DNA from: Gammaproteobacteria bacterium
GTDB taxonomy: Bacteria > Pseudomonadota > Gammaproteobacteria > Granulosicoccales > Granulosicoccaceae
Length of the DNA stretch: 16,209 nt
Assembly (NCBI GenBank): GCA_019634245.1
Contig: JAHQVR010000353.1
Span: forward strand, 1-16,209
Direction of reading: 5' to 3'
The notes under the pieces: generated by a model
Database searches by the model: none
What the model saw: the letters and a program-made list of their open reading frames with translations, nothing else
What the model was told of the DNA's origin: nothing
Translations under genes and position numbers: made by a program
Part shown: in pieces, positions 15,629-16,209 of the stretch
Numbering within the stretch: the stretch's first letter is position 1
Layout: the number at the start of each line of letters is the position of its first letter

Positions 15629-15976
15629 CTAGGCAACGGACAATTTGGACGCGCAATCAATTTCAAGAAGCACCTGGCCATCTTCTATCTTGACGTTATA
15701 GGTGTTGGTCGAACCGCTGTCAGCGCCCATCGCCTGACCAGTGTCCAGCGAAATATCCCAGTTATGCAGAGGACAAGTGACACAATTACTGTGGACAATG
15801 CCATCACTTAGTGGCCCGCCTTTGTGCGGACACTTATCCTCCAAGGCTCTAATTTCGTCTTTGATGGTTCTGAAGATGGCAATGGGAACGCTGCCGTGTT
15901 GCACACGAACTGCACCCCGGACCGGTATGTCTTCAAACGCACAAATTTTTGCCCACCGCTGACTGGACGTGCTCAT
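15629..15976 (-). CDS. nirD: Nitrite reductase small subunit NirD (Rieske-type)
   Basis: NirD (115 aa) is the small subunit of the cytoplasmic NADH-dependent assimilatory nitrite reductase NirBD, which reduces nitrite to ammonium. It shows a complete Rieske ligand set, C49-x-H51 in C-P-H-K-G-G-P-L and C68-x-x-H71 in C-P-L-H-N-W, so it may bind a [2Fe-2S] cluster; some NirD proteins, such as that of E. coli, lack these residues. The start overlaps the nirB stop by 4 nt (ATGA), and nasA follows after 8 nt. Confidence 0.96.
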   Translation of the reverse strand: MSTSSQRWAKICAFEDIPVRGAVRVQHGSVPIAIFRTIKDEIRALEDKCPHKGGPLSDGIVHSNCVTCPLHNWDISLDTGQAMGADSGSTNTYNVKIEDGQVLLEIDCASKLSVA

Positions 15977-16209
15977 GCGAAGGTCTCGACTAACTCAATA
16001 GGCTTAACGGTAAACTCATGAACGTGCTTTGTTTTCTTAGCACGTTCACTCCAAGGATCGTGTTGAGCGATTTTTTGAGACTCAACAAAGCGCCTGAGAT
16101 AGTTTGCGCGACTATCAACATCTTCCATAATGCGAGCCCGTATTTCGTCGACACCCACACGCTTAGCCCATTTATACATGCGCTCGAGATAATGCCCCTG
16201 CTCTCGATA
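15973..16209 (-). CDS. nirB: Nitrite reductase large subunit NirB, C-terminal end only
   Basis: The last 78 codons of a gene that continues past the right edge. The segment Y-R-E-Q-G-x-Y-L-E-R-M, then W-A-K-R-V-G-V near the start, a D-V-D-S-R-A-N-Y-L-R-R-F block, and D-P-W-S-E-R match the NirB C-terminal tail, and the 4-nt overlap with nirD supports the identity. NirB is the siroheme, [4Fe-4S] and FAD-containing subunit that reduces nitrite with NAD(P)H. Its catalytic domains are outside the window. Confidence 0.93.
   Translation of the reverse strand, partial: YREQGHYLERMYKWAKRVGVDEIRARIMEDVDSRANYLRRFVESQKIAQHDPWSERAKKTKHVHEFTVKPIELVETFA

Overview
This window carries a nitrogen-acquisition block from what looks like a gammaproteobacterium, probably marine or aquatic. 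That placement is inferred from the gene families (an OmpA-like protein with a conserved Cys pair, UrtB with a long N-terminal periplasmic domain, a NirBD-NasA arrangement, a ComF/GntX-type protein) and from moderate GC. The genus cannot be fixed from the sequence alone.

Layout. Positions 1-628 (minus) hold the N-terminal part of a ComF-family phosphoribosyltransferase-like protein that runs off the left edge. A 329-base gap with a plausible sigma-70 promoter precedes a plus-strand OmpA-domain periplasmic protein (958-1599). A perfect 13-bp hairpin then ends this gene and the convergent urease operon. From 1658 to the right edge every gene is on the minus strand. In transcription order they are nirB (3' end only), nirD, nasA, a 227-base gap, urtA, a 145-base gap, urtB, urtC, urtD, urtE, a small membrane protein, ureD, a fused ureA-ureB, ureC, ureE, ureF and ureG.

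How the genes work together. NasA reduces nitrate to nitrite and NirBD reduces nitrite to ammonium. UrtABCDE is the high-affinity urea ABC importer. Urease (UreAB plus UreC), assembled with nickel by UreD, UreE, UreF and UreG, splits urea to ammonia and CO2. The block therefore turns two alternative nitrogen sources into ammonium. Gene junctions within urtB-ureG are tight (overlaps or gaps of 0 to about 31 nt), which suggests an operon. The only sizeable gaps are before urtA and between urtA and urtB, and both contain strong inverted repeats that could set the level of the binding protein relative to the membrane components.

Most of the block is well-known biology. The less ordinary points are the in-frame UreA-UreB fusion, an uncharacterised His-bearing 66-residue (or 58-residue) membrane protein between transporter and urease genes, the urtA/urtB and urtA-leader hairpins, and a hexamer-repeat-encoded His tail on UreE. 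I found no mobile elements, CRISPR arrays, tRNA or rRNA genes.
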